This document shows positions 1 to 5,694 of a stretch of 5,721 nt of DNA, piece by piece; position 1 is the stretch's first letter; the number at the start of each line of letters is the position of its first letter. Where the stretch lies: NCBI GenBank assembly GCA_023251415.1, contig JAHEYX010000216.1, positions 1 through 5,721 on the forward strand, given 5' to 3'. Origin of the DNA: Chitinophagales bacterium (GTDB lineage Bacteria; Bacteroidota; Bacteroidia; Chitinophagales; CAIODY01). The notes under the pieces are model-generated. The model searched no databases. It worked only from the letters and a program-made list of their open reading frames with translations, and was not told the DNA's origin. The translations under genes and the position numbers were made by a program.

Positions 1-913
1 TTCGTTCCAGTATAAGTATTAATAAAGTGGCGATGATGTTGATTATGGCAACCACGCTCATTACCACCAGAATTACAGTTTCATTGGTGTTTTGCAAATC
101 AAGCCAGTCGAATATTTGCGGCTTTAAATCGATTAAAGGAATAGCGTATAAATTTTCGGGTAAGCTGTTCGTGTTTAATTCGGCAGCTACTACACTATCG
201 GGCATTTGGTGATTGGTATAAATTTCATAACCGCCTACTTCCGTAGCTTTCCAGGCATTTAATTTTTGAATATGTTTAAGGTCAACTATAGCATAAGTTT
301 TATCAAACTCTTCTAATCCGGTTTTATACAGCCCTGCAATTTTAAATTTGCGCACGCGTGGTTGTTGGTCGATGAAATAAATCCAACAAGGCTCGTTGCA
401 ATGCAAGTTCATACGATTAGCAGTATATTCTGATAAAATGATTTCAGGCGCTGCAATCGTATCATTAAAGCTAAACACACGGCCTTTGGTAGTAAAAGCT
501 GAGTCGGTTAAATGTTGGCGAATGAAGGTGAAATCGTAATCGGTACTTACGCCTTTAAGAACGAGGCCTTCGAGTGCATCTTTAGTTTTTAAGATACCGG
601 GTTTAGATGCAAAAGCTTGTACGTGATTAACACCTTTGGTAGCTCGAATTTTGGCTAATAGCGTGTCGTTTATTGTTATGGCTTCGGTTTCGTAAGAGCG
701 GTTTTCGGCGTAAGATGCCACTTGTATACTTCCCCAAATGCCGTACATTTTAGCTTTCACTTGTTCCTGAAAGCCCGTAATTAAAGCGGTTGCAATGATC
801 ATCACGGCAACACTAAGTCCAATAGCAAGGATTGCAATACGTATAATTAAACGAGAGAAAGAAGCTTCTTTCTGTTGTTGTAAACGGCGGGCTATGAATA
901 TAGAAAGGTTCAA
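1..913 (-). CDS. LolC/LolE-family (FtsX-like) ABC transporter permease, C-terminus cut by window edge
   Basis: The first 304 codons are visible; the frame leaves the window at base 1. Residues about 22-46 (IIRIAILAIGLSVAVMIIAT) form the first membrane helix. Residues about 50-277 form the large extracytoplasmic MacB/LolE-type domain. Residues about 279-302 (VILVVMSVVAIINIIATLLI) begin the second helix, followed by ILER, a typical FtsX-domain junction. Family members are about 400-415 aa with four helices, so roughly 100 residues and two helices are missing beyond the edge. The family moves lipoproteins from the inner membrane towards the outer membrane with a LolD-like ATPase; the exact substrate here is inferred. 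The only usual start codon after the upstream stop at 967-969 is TTG (911-913), which gives the expected N-terminus LNLSIFIARR. It lies 54 bases downstream of a small gene on the same strand, probably in one operon. The extracytoplasmic domain has two close cysteines (HCNEPCW, residues 171-177). Confidence 0.9.
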   Translation of the reverse strand, partial: MNLSIFIARRLQQQKEASFSRLIIRIAILAIGLSVAVMIIATALITGFQEQVKAKMYGIWGSIQVASYAENRSYETEAITINDTLLAKIRATKGVNHVQAFASKPGILKTKDALEGLVLKGVSTDYDFTFIRQHLTDSAFTTKGRVFSFNDTIAAPEIILSEYTANRMNLHCNEPCWIYFIDQQPRVRKFKIAGLYKTGLEEFDKTYAIVDLKHIQKLNAWKATEVGGYEIYTNHQMPDSVVAAELNTNSLPENLYAIPLIDLKPQIFDWLDLQNTNETVILVVMSVVAIINIIATLLILILER

Positions 914-967
914 GAGTATGGTGATTACCGTAAAGTTAGCAATACAAGCAATGCAGGGGCCTAGGTA

Positions 968-1267
968 TTAATTTAAACTAAGCGCCGGCAAAAACTGATA
1001 GGTAATTTGACTAAACATAAGAGGTACCACATCATAATCGGAGATGAGGTGATGCAGCGGAAGTGAAGTAATTACTTGTTCTACTTCAGCTTCATCAGCA
1101 GCCGAAACCACCATCCATAATTTAGAACGATCGGCGGCTAAGCTGTAGCTTTTTATTTTACCTTCTTCCAATAATTGATTCACCTTTAAACGGTGACTAG
1201 GAATTAAAGTAATAAACTCTTCATCCATGTATTCGGGCAGATTGAAAATAACGATATAATCATTCAT
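968..1267 (-). CDS. Muconolactone delta-isomerase-like small protein
   Basis: This is a 99-aa soluble protein with no signal peptide or membrane segment. The pattern is a beta strand (DYIVIFNLPEYM), a helix with HRLKVNQLLEEGKIKSYSLA (residues about 25-44), a strand KLWMVVSAADE, a helix EVEQVITSLPLHHL and a last strand YDVVPLMF. This matches the dimeric ferredoxin-like fold of muconolactone isomerase / YciI-type proteins, which are about 90-100 aa. Muconolactone isomerase acts in catechol degradation, but no other pathway gene is present, so an enzymatic role is not supported; Bacteroidota carry many uncharacterised homologues. The start at 1267 (MNDYIVIF) is preferred over the upstream ATG at 1306, because the extra 13 residues (MVACFQEKIYFWT) do not fit the family and overlap a promoter-like sequence. 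It is probably co-transcribed with the downstream LolC/E-like permease. Confidence 0.75.
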   Translation of the reverse strand: MNDYIVIFNLPEYMDEEFITLIPSHRLKVNQLLEEGKIKSYSLAADRSKLWMVVSAADEAEVEQVITSLPLHHLISDYDVVPLMFSQITYQFLPALSLN

Positions 1268-1530
1268 AGTCCAAAAATATATTTTTTCTTGAAAGCAAGC
1301 AACCAAATTTAGTCACATTCGAATAAAAATGGAGAAAATATTGAAAAAACGCTGAAAAGGCTTGGTTTGAAGGGTATATTTAAAAAAAGAAAACGCTGAT
1401 TCTATCCTAAAACAAGCTGTACTCTACCCTATTAGGACTGTAAATGTGACTGCAGCATAGGCTAAACAAGAAGCATTCATTCTACTAGCATTTACCTTTT
1501 TTCATCCGCAAACCCCAAGTTTACAAAAGC
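1268..1530. other. Intergenic stretch without a recognisable gene
   Basis: About 260 bases between the small isomerase-like gene and the recognisable part of the decayed serine hydrolase. All frames are broken by frequent stops. The only items seen are the promoter-like sequence near 1272-1303 and a 10-base direct repeat, AAAACGCTGA, at 1346-1355 and 1390-1399 (44 bases apart). The decayed hydrolase frame runs on to a stop at 1492-1494, but similarity is not convincing there. If the ancestral hydrolase had normal length, its missing C-terminal part has been deleted or eroded in this stretch. Confidence 0.5.
1272..1303 (-). promoter_or_regulatory. Candidate Bacteroidota-type promoter for the small protein / permease operon
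   Basis: On the minus strand, TATTTTTG (1279-1272) fits the TAnnTTTG -7 element, and GTTG (1303-1300) lies 20 bases upstream as a weak -33 element. The -7 element ends only four bases before the ATG at 1267, so a transcript from here would have almost no leader. The sequence is AT-rich and such matches arise by chance, so this is a candidate only. Confidence 0.35.
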
Positions 1531-1872
1531 CAAACTGACTTTTTTACTTTCAGGAATATTATAATAAAGAAATTTCGATGAACGCAGGCTATTGTAAGTA
1601 TCAGCAAATTAATCGATTTTCTTTACTCGACACAATCGTAACAAGGCCATCGTATTCACAGCTTTACTTATTGAGCCCGGAATAAAAAGTGTATTTATAG
1701 TAAGCGTTCTATTATCTGCTAAGCTCGCTCATCGCTAACATTTAGTCTCTTGTATTTGGCAATTGTTAATTATCGCACTGATTAATCCTTTTATGATATA
1801 CGCATTCATCCTCGCCTGAATGGGCTTTTCAGCTATTCTTGTTGAATGACAAGCGCCAAAATTGTTTTCAAC
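1531..1872 (-). pseudogene. Decayed N-terminal fragment of a class C beta-lactamase-like serine hydrolase
   Basis: One minus-strand frame, read without indels from 1872 to 1531, follows the start of the beta-lactamase (AmpC/EstB-type) serine hydrolase family. In order it shows VENNF, then AEKPIQARMNAY (family: KPI..RM..Y), ISAIINNCQIQ (family: VSIAVI..GKI), and TLFIPGSISKAVNTMALLRL (family: TLFQAGSISKPVAALAALRL). KKID and ADTYNSLRSSKF (family: LDLD.DVN.YLRSW) follow, then PESKKVSL. The SxxK catalytic motif is at 1674-1663. The distance from VEN to the SxxK lysine is 69 codons, close to that in intact relatives. In-frame stops are TAG 1737-1735, TGA 1731-1729 and TAA 1611-1609. The YxN and later motifs are absent, so about two thirds of a normal 350-500 aa protein is gone. 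It begins directly after the ABC permease stop and was probably once the next gene in that operon. The family call is by memory of consensus motifs. Confidence 0.75.
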
Positions 1873-1876
1873 TAAC

Positions 1877-2806
1877 TTAAATTCTTGCATCAATTTCAAC
1901 CACTGAATTTGCTTTTACTTTACTAGTTTGCTTGTTACCAAATAGTCCTAGCAGTTCTGCTGCGATGAAAAATAAAAGTGCACATAAGCTCAACATAGCG
2001 ATATGCTTTATCCTTTTTTTGCGCAATAACCCCGATAATTTTGTTTGTGATTTCAATACAAAAAGCACATAATTAAGTAAGGTAAAAAATACAAAGTAAG
2101 CGCAAGCCCAACGTTCAGTATTTATTCCTGCATCTATTTTTTTATCAGCAGCAATAAATGGCCTTGCGATATAAGTATAAGGCAGTAAATAACCGTAGTG
2201 CCAACTCATTCCAATTATAGAAGCTATAAGCAAGGCAAATCCAACTCCGATAGGTACTATGAAATTTTTGATGTGTAAACTCAATAAGTATTGAAGTGCC
2301 AGAATAGGCAAACAATCAATAAAGAATTTATAGTTGCCGATTACAAATCGCCAAAATGGAAAGGGCTCTTTCGGGTAAGGAACATCGGCATAAATAATAG
2401 CCGGAATTAAACCGGTACTATAAATACCGATATTAAATAGCATAAAAAACTGAACCAGTATAATTAATACAACCACATATTTGGCCCAGAAAATAGTTGA
2501 AACAGCTTGAGGTGAAGTATAAACTTGCTTCCAAGCATTATTGCGATATTCAATTTGCGTAATTAAACTGGCCGCAAGCGTAATACCCATCGGCAATAAA
2601 AAAACAGCCATGTATTGCCAACATTGATTGTATAATTTTAACCAAATGCCATCCGTTGAATTGTTCATTACAGTTTCGCTTCGATAGACTAATCGAGCAA
2701 TTATAATAATGAGCGGAATAAAAAAGCCACCCACTAAAACGAGCCAACTAACACTGCTTCTTTTTCTTTTTAACCATTCACTTTGTATGCTATAAATAAA
2801 TTTCAT
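1877..2806 (-). CDS. ABC-2 type exporter permease (BcrB / lantibiotic-immunity type) with an abnormal C-terminal tail
   Basis: This 309-aa integral membrane protein is the transmembrane partner of the ATPase encoded just upstream. Hydrophobic helices lie at about residues 19-41, 63-85, 105-133, 162-178, 182-202 and 235-251, the six-helix layout of ABC-2 permeases. The cytoplasmic start (QSEWLKRKRS) and the loop after helix 2 (QIEYRNNAWKQVYTSP) are typical of this group. The start ATG lies two bases after the ATPase stop, so the pair is probably translationally coupled. Relatives usually end soon after the sixth helix (about 240-260 aa). Here a further basic stretch (RKKRIKHIA, about 262-270), a hydrophobic segment (LSLCALLFFIAAELLGLFG, about 272-290) and a polar tail follow. 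These look like the signal peptide and mature start of the decayed serine hydrolase located immediately downstream, so the tail may be an accidental fusion. The exported substrate is unknown. Confidence 0.88.
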   Translation of the reverse strand: MKFIYSIQSEWLKRKRSSVSWLVLVGGFFIPLIIIIARLVYRSETVMNNSTDGIWLKLYNQCWQYMAVFLLPMGITLAASLITQIEYRNNAWKQVYTSPQAVSTIFWAKYVVVLIILVQFFMLFNIGIYSTGLIPAIIYADVPYPKEPFPFWRFVIGNYKFFIDCLPILALQYLLSLHIKNFIVPIGVGFALLIASIIGMSWHYGYLLPYTYIARPFIAADKKIDAGINTERWACAYFVFFTLLNYVLFVLKSQTKLSGLLRKKRIKHIAMLSLCALLFFIAAELLGLFGNKQTSKVKANSVVEIDARI

Positions 2807-2808
2807 TG

Positions 2809-3708
2809 TTATTGGATTAGATTAATAAATGCTGTTTCGAGATTATTTTTAGATGTATTGATTTCGTAGACATCAATGCCATGTTCAACTAACAAACGTA
2901 CGATGGCTGCAATTTCTGAATTAGATGTAGACGCTATTTCAAGGCACTCAGCCTGAATTTTTGATTCGAACCTATTCGACAGTAGTTTGTATGCTTTATT
3001 GGTATTGCTTGTTTTAATAAAGACTGCGGTAAAGCCGGATTGTGAATGCGTAAACTGTTCCAAGGTGCCTTCAAATAAAAGTCGCCCTTTGTTAATAACT
3101 CCAACATGTGTAACAAGCTTTTCGATTTCCGCTAACAGGTGACTGGATATTAAAATAGTAATGCCATAATTTTGGTTGAGCCGCAAAAGCAAATCTCGCA
3201 TTTCAATAATGCCATTGGGATCAAGTCCATTAGTTGGTTCATCCAGAATTAATAAAGCGGGCTTATTCAATAATGCAATGGCAAGACCAAGGCGTTGTTT
3301 CATACCTAAAGAAAAATTACCGGCTTTTTTATTTCCGGTAGTTGATAGTCCTACTAATTGAAGCACCTCATCAATACGTTGTAGCGGACATTGATATAGT
3401 TTTTGCCAGACTCGAAGGTTTTCAGCGGCTGTAAGTTGCGCGTAAATTGAAGGGCTTTCAATCAAAGAACCAACTTTGGAAAGTATTTCAATACGATGGT
3501 TTTCGAAGTGTTTACCGAAAATCAGTATTTCTCCGTGTTGCTTTTTAAGTAAACCCAAAATAAGCTGCATGGTAGAAGTTTTACCGGCACCATTCGGACC
3601 TAAAAAACCATAGATAGCACCGCTAGGTATTTTCAGATTGATGTTATGAAGTACCCATTCCTTTTCGGAAAACTTATGGGTTAAATTTTTGATTTCGATG
3701 CAATACAT
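2809..3708 (-). CDS. ABC transporter ATP-binding protein (BcrA / LanF-like exporter ATPase)
   Basis: This 299-aa cytoplasmic ATPase powers the ABC-2 permease encoded directly downstream. It has Walker A GPNGAGKT (residues 37-44), signature FSLGMKQR (132-139), Walker B ALLILDEPTN (151-160), D-loop GLDP (161-164) and the switch His in ISSH (His190). At the Q-loop the sequence is GSLIESPSIY, with Glu84 where most ABC ATPases have Gln; this E-loop is known from lantibiotic-immunity ATPases such as NukF. A C-terminal regulatory region of about 75 residues ends in NNLETAFINLIQ, the usual last helix of this family. The BcrA/LanF family exports peptide antibiotics or related compounds for self-protection or tolerance; the substrate here cannot be read from sequence, and only one permease gene is present rather than the LanE/LanG pair. 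The first gene of a two-gene operon, it has a close TAnnTTTG-type promoter candidate upstream. Confidence 0.95.
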   Translation of the reverse strand: MYCIEIKNLTHKFSEKEWVLHNINLKIPSGAIYGFLGPNGAGKTSTMQLILGLLKKQHGEILIFGKHFENHRIEILSKVGSLIESPSIYAQLTAAENLRVWQKLYQCPLQRIDEVLQLVGLSTTGNKKAGNFSLGMKQRLGLAIALLNKPALLILDEPTNGLDPNGIIEMRDLLLRLNQNYGITILISSHLLAEIEKLVTHVGVINKGRLLFEGTLEQFTHSQSGFTAVFIKTSNTNKAYKLLSNRFESKIQAECLEIASTSNSEIAAIVRLLVEHGIDVYEINTSKNNLETAFINLIQ

Positions 3709-3722
3709 AAGCGCTTTTTTTC

Positions 3723-3753
3723 CAAAAGTATGGCATGCTGTATTGCGCGAAAA
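3723..3753 (-). promoter_or_regulatory. Candidate Bacteroidota-type promoter of the ABC exporter operon
   Basis: On the minus strand, TACTTTTG (3730-3723) is an exact TAnnTTTG -7 element, and TTTT (3753-3750) lies 19 bases upstream as a three-of-four match to the TTTG -33 element. The start codon at 3708 is only 14 bases after the -7 element, so the leader would be about 10 bases. No Shine-Dalgarno sequence is visible, as is usual in this phylum. Confidence 0.5.
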
Positions 3754-4179
3754 TTATAATCTGCTAAACGACCCTATTTCTATGCAAAGTGCTTGTTTTA
3801 TCCTTTAATAGTATAAACGGTATTGATAATAAAGGTGAAGTTAAGCGGGGTAACAGTTTATAAACTTTATTTAAATTAAGATTAGTATACACTGTTAATT
3901 CTTGATTTTTAATCCGATATCAATAGTTGATTCGGGTAGCAAAGCAAAATTTTATCAATTAAGGTTCTAAGTATATTAATCCGATTAGTATTACCGCGAA
4001 AGAGACAGGATAAAGGCTGAATTGCATTAAATTTAAAAGAACAACTTGATTAAAAAAAAATTGTTTAATCTAGGATTATTGAAATTAGTTCAATTAGTTT
4101 ATTAAAACAGATTATGTGCATTAAAAGTATGGGTTCAAAACTCAGCTGTAGAATTTAAGTATGCTCGGTAAAAACAATT

Positions 4180-4227
4180 GTCATTTTTAAACCTAAAGTT
4201 ATCAAATGAGTTAAGTTTAAAAATGGT
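4180..4227. repeat. Long inverted repeat / potential stem-loop
   Basis: CATTTTTAAAC (4182-4192) and GTTTAAAAATG (4215-4225) are perfect reverse complements over 11 bases. After one C-A mismatch, TAA/TTA (4194-4196 with 4211-4213) extends the stem to 14 pairs, leaving a 14-base loop (4197-4210). Two G-U pairs could extend the outer end. It is not followed by a T-run, so it is not a convincing intrinsic terminator. It could be a regulatory hairpin or a remnant of a small inverted-repeat element. Confidence 0.6.
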
Positions 4228-4314
4228 CGAAAATCTACAAACCCGCCACAGCAAAGTATCGGGCGACTTAAACAGGTGTTATAGTTTTAAAAGAAAAGGT
4301 AAACATTGATGTAA

Positions 4315-4530
4315 AGTCTTGATGAGACTTCATTCAACTTAAAGCAGGGAGCAATTTAAAGTGGCTTGGGAAAATACATGATCAAGCTGGAAATGAAGAC
4401 ATTAAACGGGAAAGAAAATAAGGTAATGAAATAAAAGTTTGAATTGAAAAAAGGTACTGCAGAATATATTGAGCACAATAGCTATTTTAAAATAGCAGAT
4501 TTAACAAAAGTGGTATTGGTAAAAAGATAA
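4315..4530 (+). pseudogene. Possible coding remnant, unidentified
   Basis: One plus-strand frame reads like a real protein interrupted by two TAA stops (4357-4359 and 4432-4434). Recognisable stretches are DETSFNLKQGAI, then from the ATG at 4378 MIKLEMKTLNGKENKVMK, then after the second stop KFELKKGTAEYIEHNSYF and KIADLTKVVLVKR, ending at TAA 4528-4530. The composition is plausible for a gene, but I recognise no family and the region is purine-rich, which can create such frames by chance. It lies upstream of, and in the same orientation as, the YitT gene. The 16-bp palindrome at 4481-4496 lies inside it. Confidence 0.25.
4481..4496. repeat. Perfect 16-bp palindrome, possible operator
   Basis: GCTATTTTAAAATAGC is a perfect palindrome with 8-base half-sites, 109 bases upstream of the YitT start codon. 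A dimeric repressor site is possible, but nothing else in the sequence supports regulation there, and AT-rich DNA makes such palindromes less rare than in balanced sequence. Confidence 0.4.
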
Positions 4531-4605
4531 TACTAATAGGATTAAGAGAATTTTCTACCTCAAAAAACGTTATCTTCAAGCGTAAAATGAAATAGAAAAC
4601 AGCTT

Positions 4606-5568
4606 ATGAACTCTTTTTGGACAAAAATAGTCATCCAAACCACGCTTCGAAATCGCAATAAAAAGAAATACTCCAGTTTCGATTTAGCTAAGGGCTATCG
4701 AGAATTTCTTATTACAGTTAAGCGCCAATTCAAAGATTTCATATTAATTACGATAGGCATTTTCTCCGCATCGTTTGGGTTTAAAGGGTTTCTGTTAACC
4801 AACCATTTTATAGACGGTGGCGCAACCGGTATTTCATTACTAATTTCTGCAATTACTGACATTCCGCTTTACCTATTAATTATTGGCGTCAATATTCCAT
4901 TTATTATACTTGCCTTTAATGTGGTTGGAAAGCAATTTGCGATAAAGACAGCGCTAGCCATCACAGGACTTTCTATTGTGTTAGCCACTGTTACATTTCC
5001 GAATGTTACCAATGATAACTTGCTAGTTGCAGTATTTGGTGGTTTTTTTCTTGGTGCAGGTATTGGATTTGCAATTCGTGGCAGTGCAGTCATAGATGGA
5101 ACCGAAGTGCTTGCTATCTATTTAAGTCGCAAATATGGAACAACCATAGGCGATATTATTATTGCCATTAACATTGTAATATTTGGAGCAGCAGCCTACT
5201 TTTTAGGAGTCGAAATCGCGCTTTATTCTATGATAACTTATTTGGCAGCTTCTAAAACCTTAGACTTTATTGTAGAAGGTATAGAAGAATATATTGGGGT
5301 CACTATAGTATCGTCTCATAGCGAAGAAATACGACAAATGATAATAAATACGATGGGTCGAGGTGTTACTGTTTACAGTGGAAAACGAGGTTATGGAAAA
5401 CGAGGAGAAACTAAGGAAGTTGAAATCATTTATACGGTCATAACAAGACTCGAACTGAGTAAACTAAATACTGAAATTGAAAAAATAGAACCTACTGCAT
5501 TTGTAGTTATGAATAGTGTAAAAGATACTAAAGGAGGCATGACGAAGAAAAGACCGTTAAAACATTAA
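4606..5568 (+). CDS. YitT family membrane protein with C-terminal DUF2179 domain
   Basis: This is a 320-aa inner-membrane protein of unknown function. A basic cytoplasmic N-terminus (residues 1-42, with RNRNKKK) precedes the YitT membrane domain. It contains the family hallmark NHFIDGGATGISLL (66-79), helices at about 42-63, 86-104, 113-130, 138-157 and 182-214, and the conserved RGSAVIDGTEVLA (158-170). The C-terminal DUF2179 domain (about 226-305) starts with EEYIGVTIVSS, includes the GRGVTVYSGKRGYG motif (251-264) and ends with EPTAFVVMNSVKDTKGG; this fold resembles small ligand-binding domains. The length is slightly above the usual 280-300 aa, accounted for by the N-terminus, which resembles that of Bacteroidota relatives and supports this ATG. 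No Shine-Dalgarno sequence is seen; the leader is A-rich. Proposed transporter roles for the family are unproven. It appears to be transcribed alone. Confidence 0.93.
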   Translation: MNSFWTKIVIQTTLRNRNKKKYSSFDLAKGYREFLITVKRQFKDFILITIGIFSASFGFKGFLLTNHFIDGGATGISLLISAITDIPLYLLIIGVNIPFIILAFNVVGKQFAIKTALAITGLSIVLATVTFPNVTNDNLLVAVFGGFFLGAGIGFAIRGSAVIDGTEVLAIYLSRKYGTTIGDIIIAINIVIFGAAAYFLGVEIALYSMITYLAASKTLDFIVEGIEEYIGVTIVSSHSEEIRQMIINTMGRGVTVYSGKRGYGKRGETKEVEIIYTVITRLELSKLNTEIEKIEPTAFVVMNSVKDTKGGMTKKRPLKH

Positions 5569-5583
5569 GAAGAAGGTATATAG

Positions 5584-5694
5584 GAATTGTATGACTGCGA
5601 AAGGCATTTGAAGTATGTTAAATATCTCGAAGCTGAAGGCAGTGTTTGTTCACTGACTTCTTTATGTAACGCTACTTTAGACAATCGTTTGTAA
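5584..5694 (+). other. Short coding-like open stretch after the YitT gene, unidentified
   Basis: Following the YitT stop and a second in-frame TAG (5581-5583), the same frame stays open for 36 codons to TAA 5692-5694. It reads ELYDCERHLKYVKYLEAE and then GSVCSLTSLCNATLDNRL. There is no ATG; a TTG at 5587 is the only possible start. The sequence looks protein-like but matches no family I know; it may be a gene remnant or chance. Confidence 0.2.
5640..5655. repeat. Short inverted repeat downstream of the YitT gene
   Basis: CAGTG (5640-5644) and CACTG (5651-5655) form a 5-bp stem around a 6-base loop. It lies 71 bases after the YitT stop, but there is no T-run directly after it, so a role as terminator is weakly supported. 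Confidence 0.2.

Larger units (their letters stand above)
3709..4605. other. Long AT-rich divergent intergenic region without an intact gene
   Basis: About 900 bases separate the leftward ABC operon from the rightward YitT gene, far more than two divergent promoters need. No frame on either strand gives an intact recognisable gene. It contains the ABC promoter candidate, several inverted repeats (the strongest at 4180-4227), a perfect 16-bp palindrome at 4481-4496 and coding-like scraps on the plus strand. Smaller items are a 12-bp palindrome AGTTTATAAACT (3855-3866), a 7-bp inverted repeat TAACAGT/ACTGTTA (3851-3857 and 3891-3897), a 10-base direct repeat TTAATCCGAT (3909-3918 and 3976-3985), a 7-bp stem GATTAAA/TTTAATC (4048-4054 and 4064-4070) and a 6-bp stem AAGTCT/AGACTT (4314-4319 and 4325-4330). 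No convincing promoter for the YitT gene was found. Confidence 0.6.

Noticed and set aside
27..212. Plus-strand open frame of 61 codons
   Set aside because: It lies antisense to the LolC/E-like permease, whose minus-strand frame has clear family features throughout.
1268..1306. Upstream ATG extending the isomerase-like protein by 13 residues
   Set aside because: The extension does not fit the family N-terminus and overlaps the promoter-like sequence; the start at 1267 fits better.
2550..2747. Minus-strand open frame of 65 codons inside the ABC permease
   Set aside because: It is an out-of-frame shadow of the permease with no family features.
2934..3116. Minus-strand open frame of 60 codons inside the ATPase gene
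   Set aside because: It is an alternative frame of the ATPase gene, whose own frame has all ABC motifs.
3176..3361. Plus-strand open frame of 61 codons
   Set aside because: It is antisense to the signature and Walker B region of the ATPase.
1877..3708. Calling the ABC operon a bacitracin or lantibiotic resistance system
   Set aside because: The family resemblance supports an exporter of this type, but no peptide, biosynthesis or sensor genes are present, so the substrate cannot be named.
4048..4070. GATTAAA/TTTAATC hairpin as an intrinsic terminator
   Set aside because: The stem is AT-only apart from one pair and no T-run follows on either strand; no gene ends nearby.
3709..4605. CRISPR array, tRNA or insertion sequence in the long gap
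   Set aside because: No regularly spaced repeats, no cloverleaf-like pattern and no transposase frame were seen; repeats are short and irregular.
4869..5093. Minus-strand open frame of 74 codons
   Set aside because: It is antisense to the YitT membrane domain; the proline-rich translation is typical of a shadow frame.
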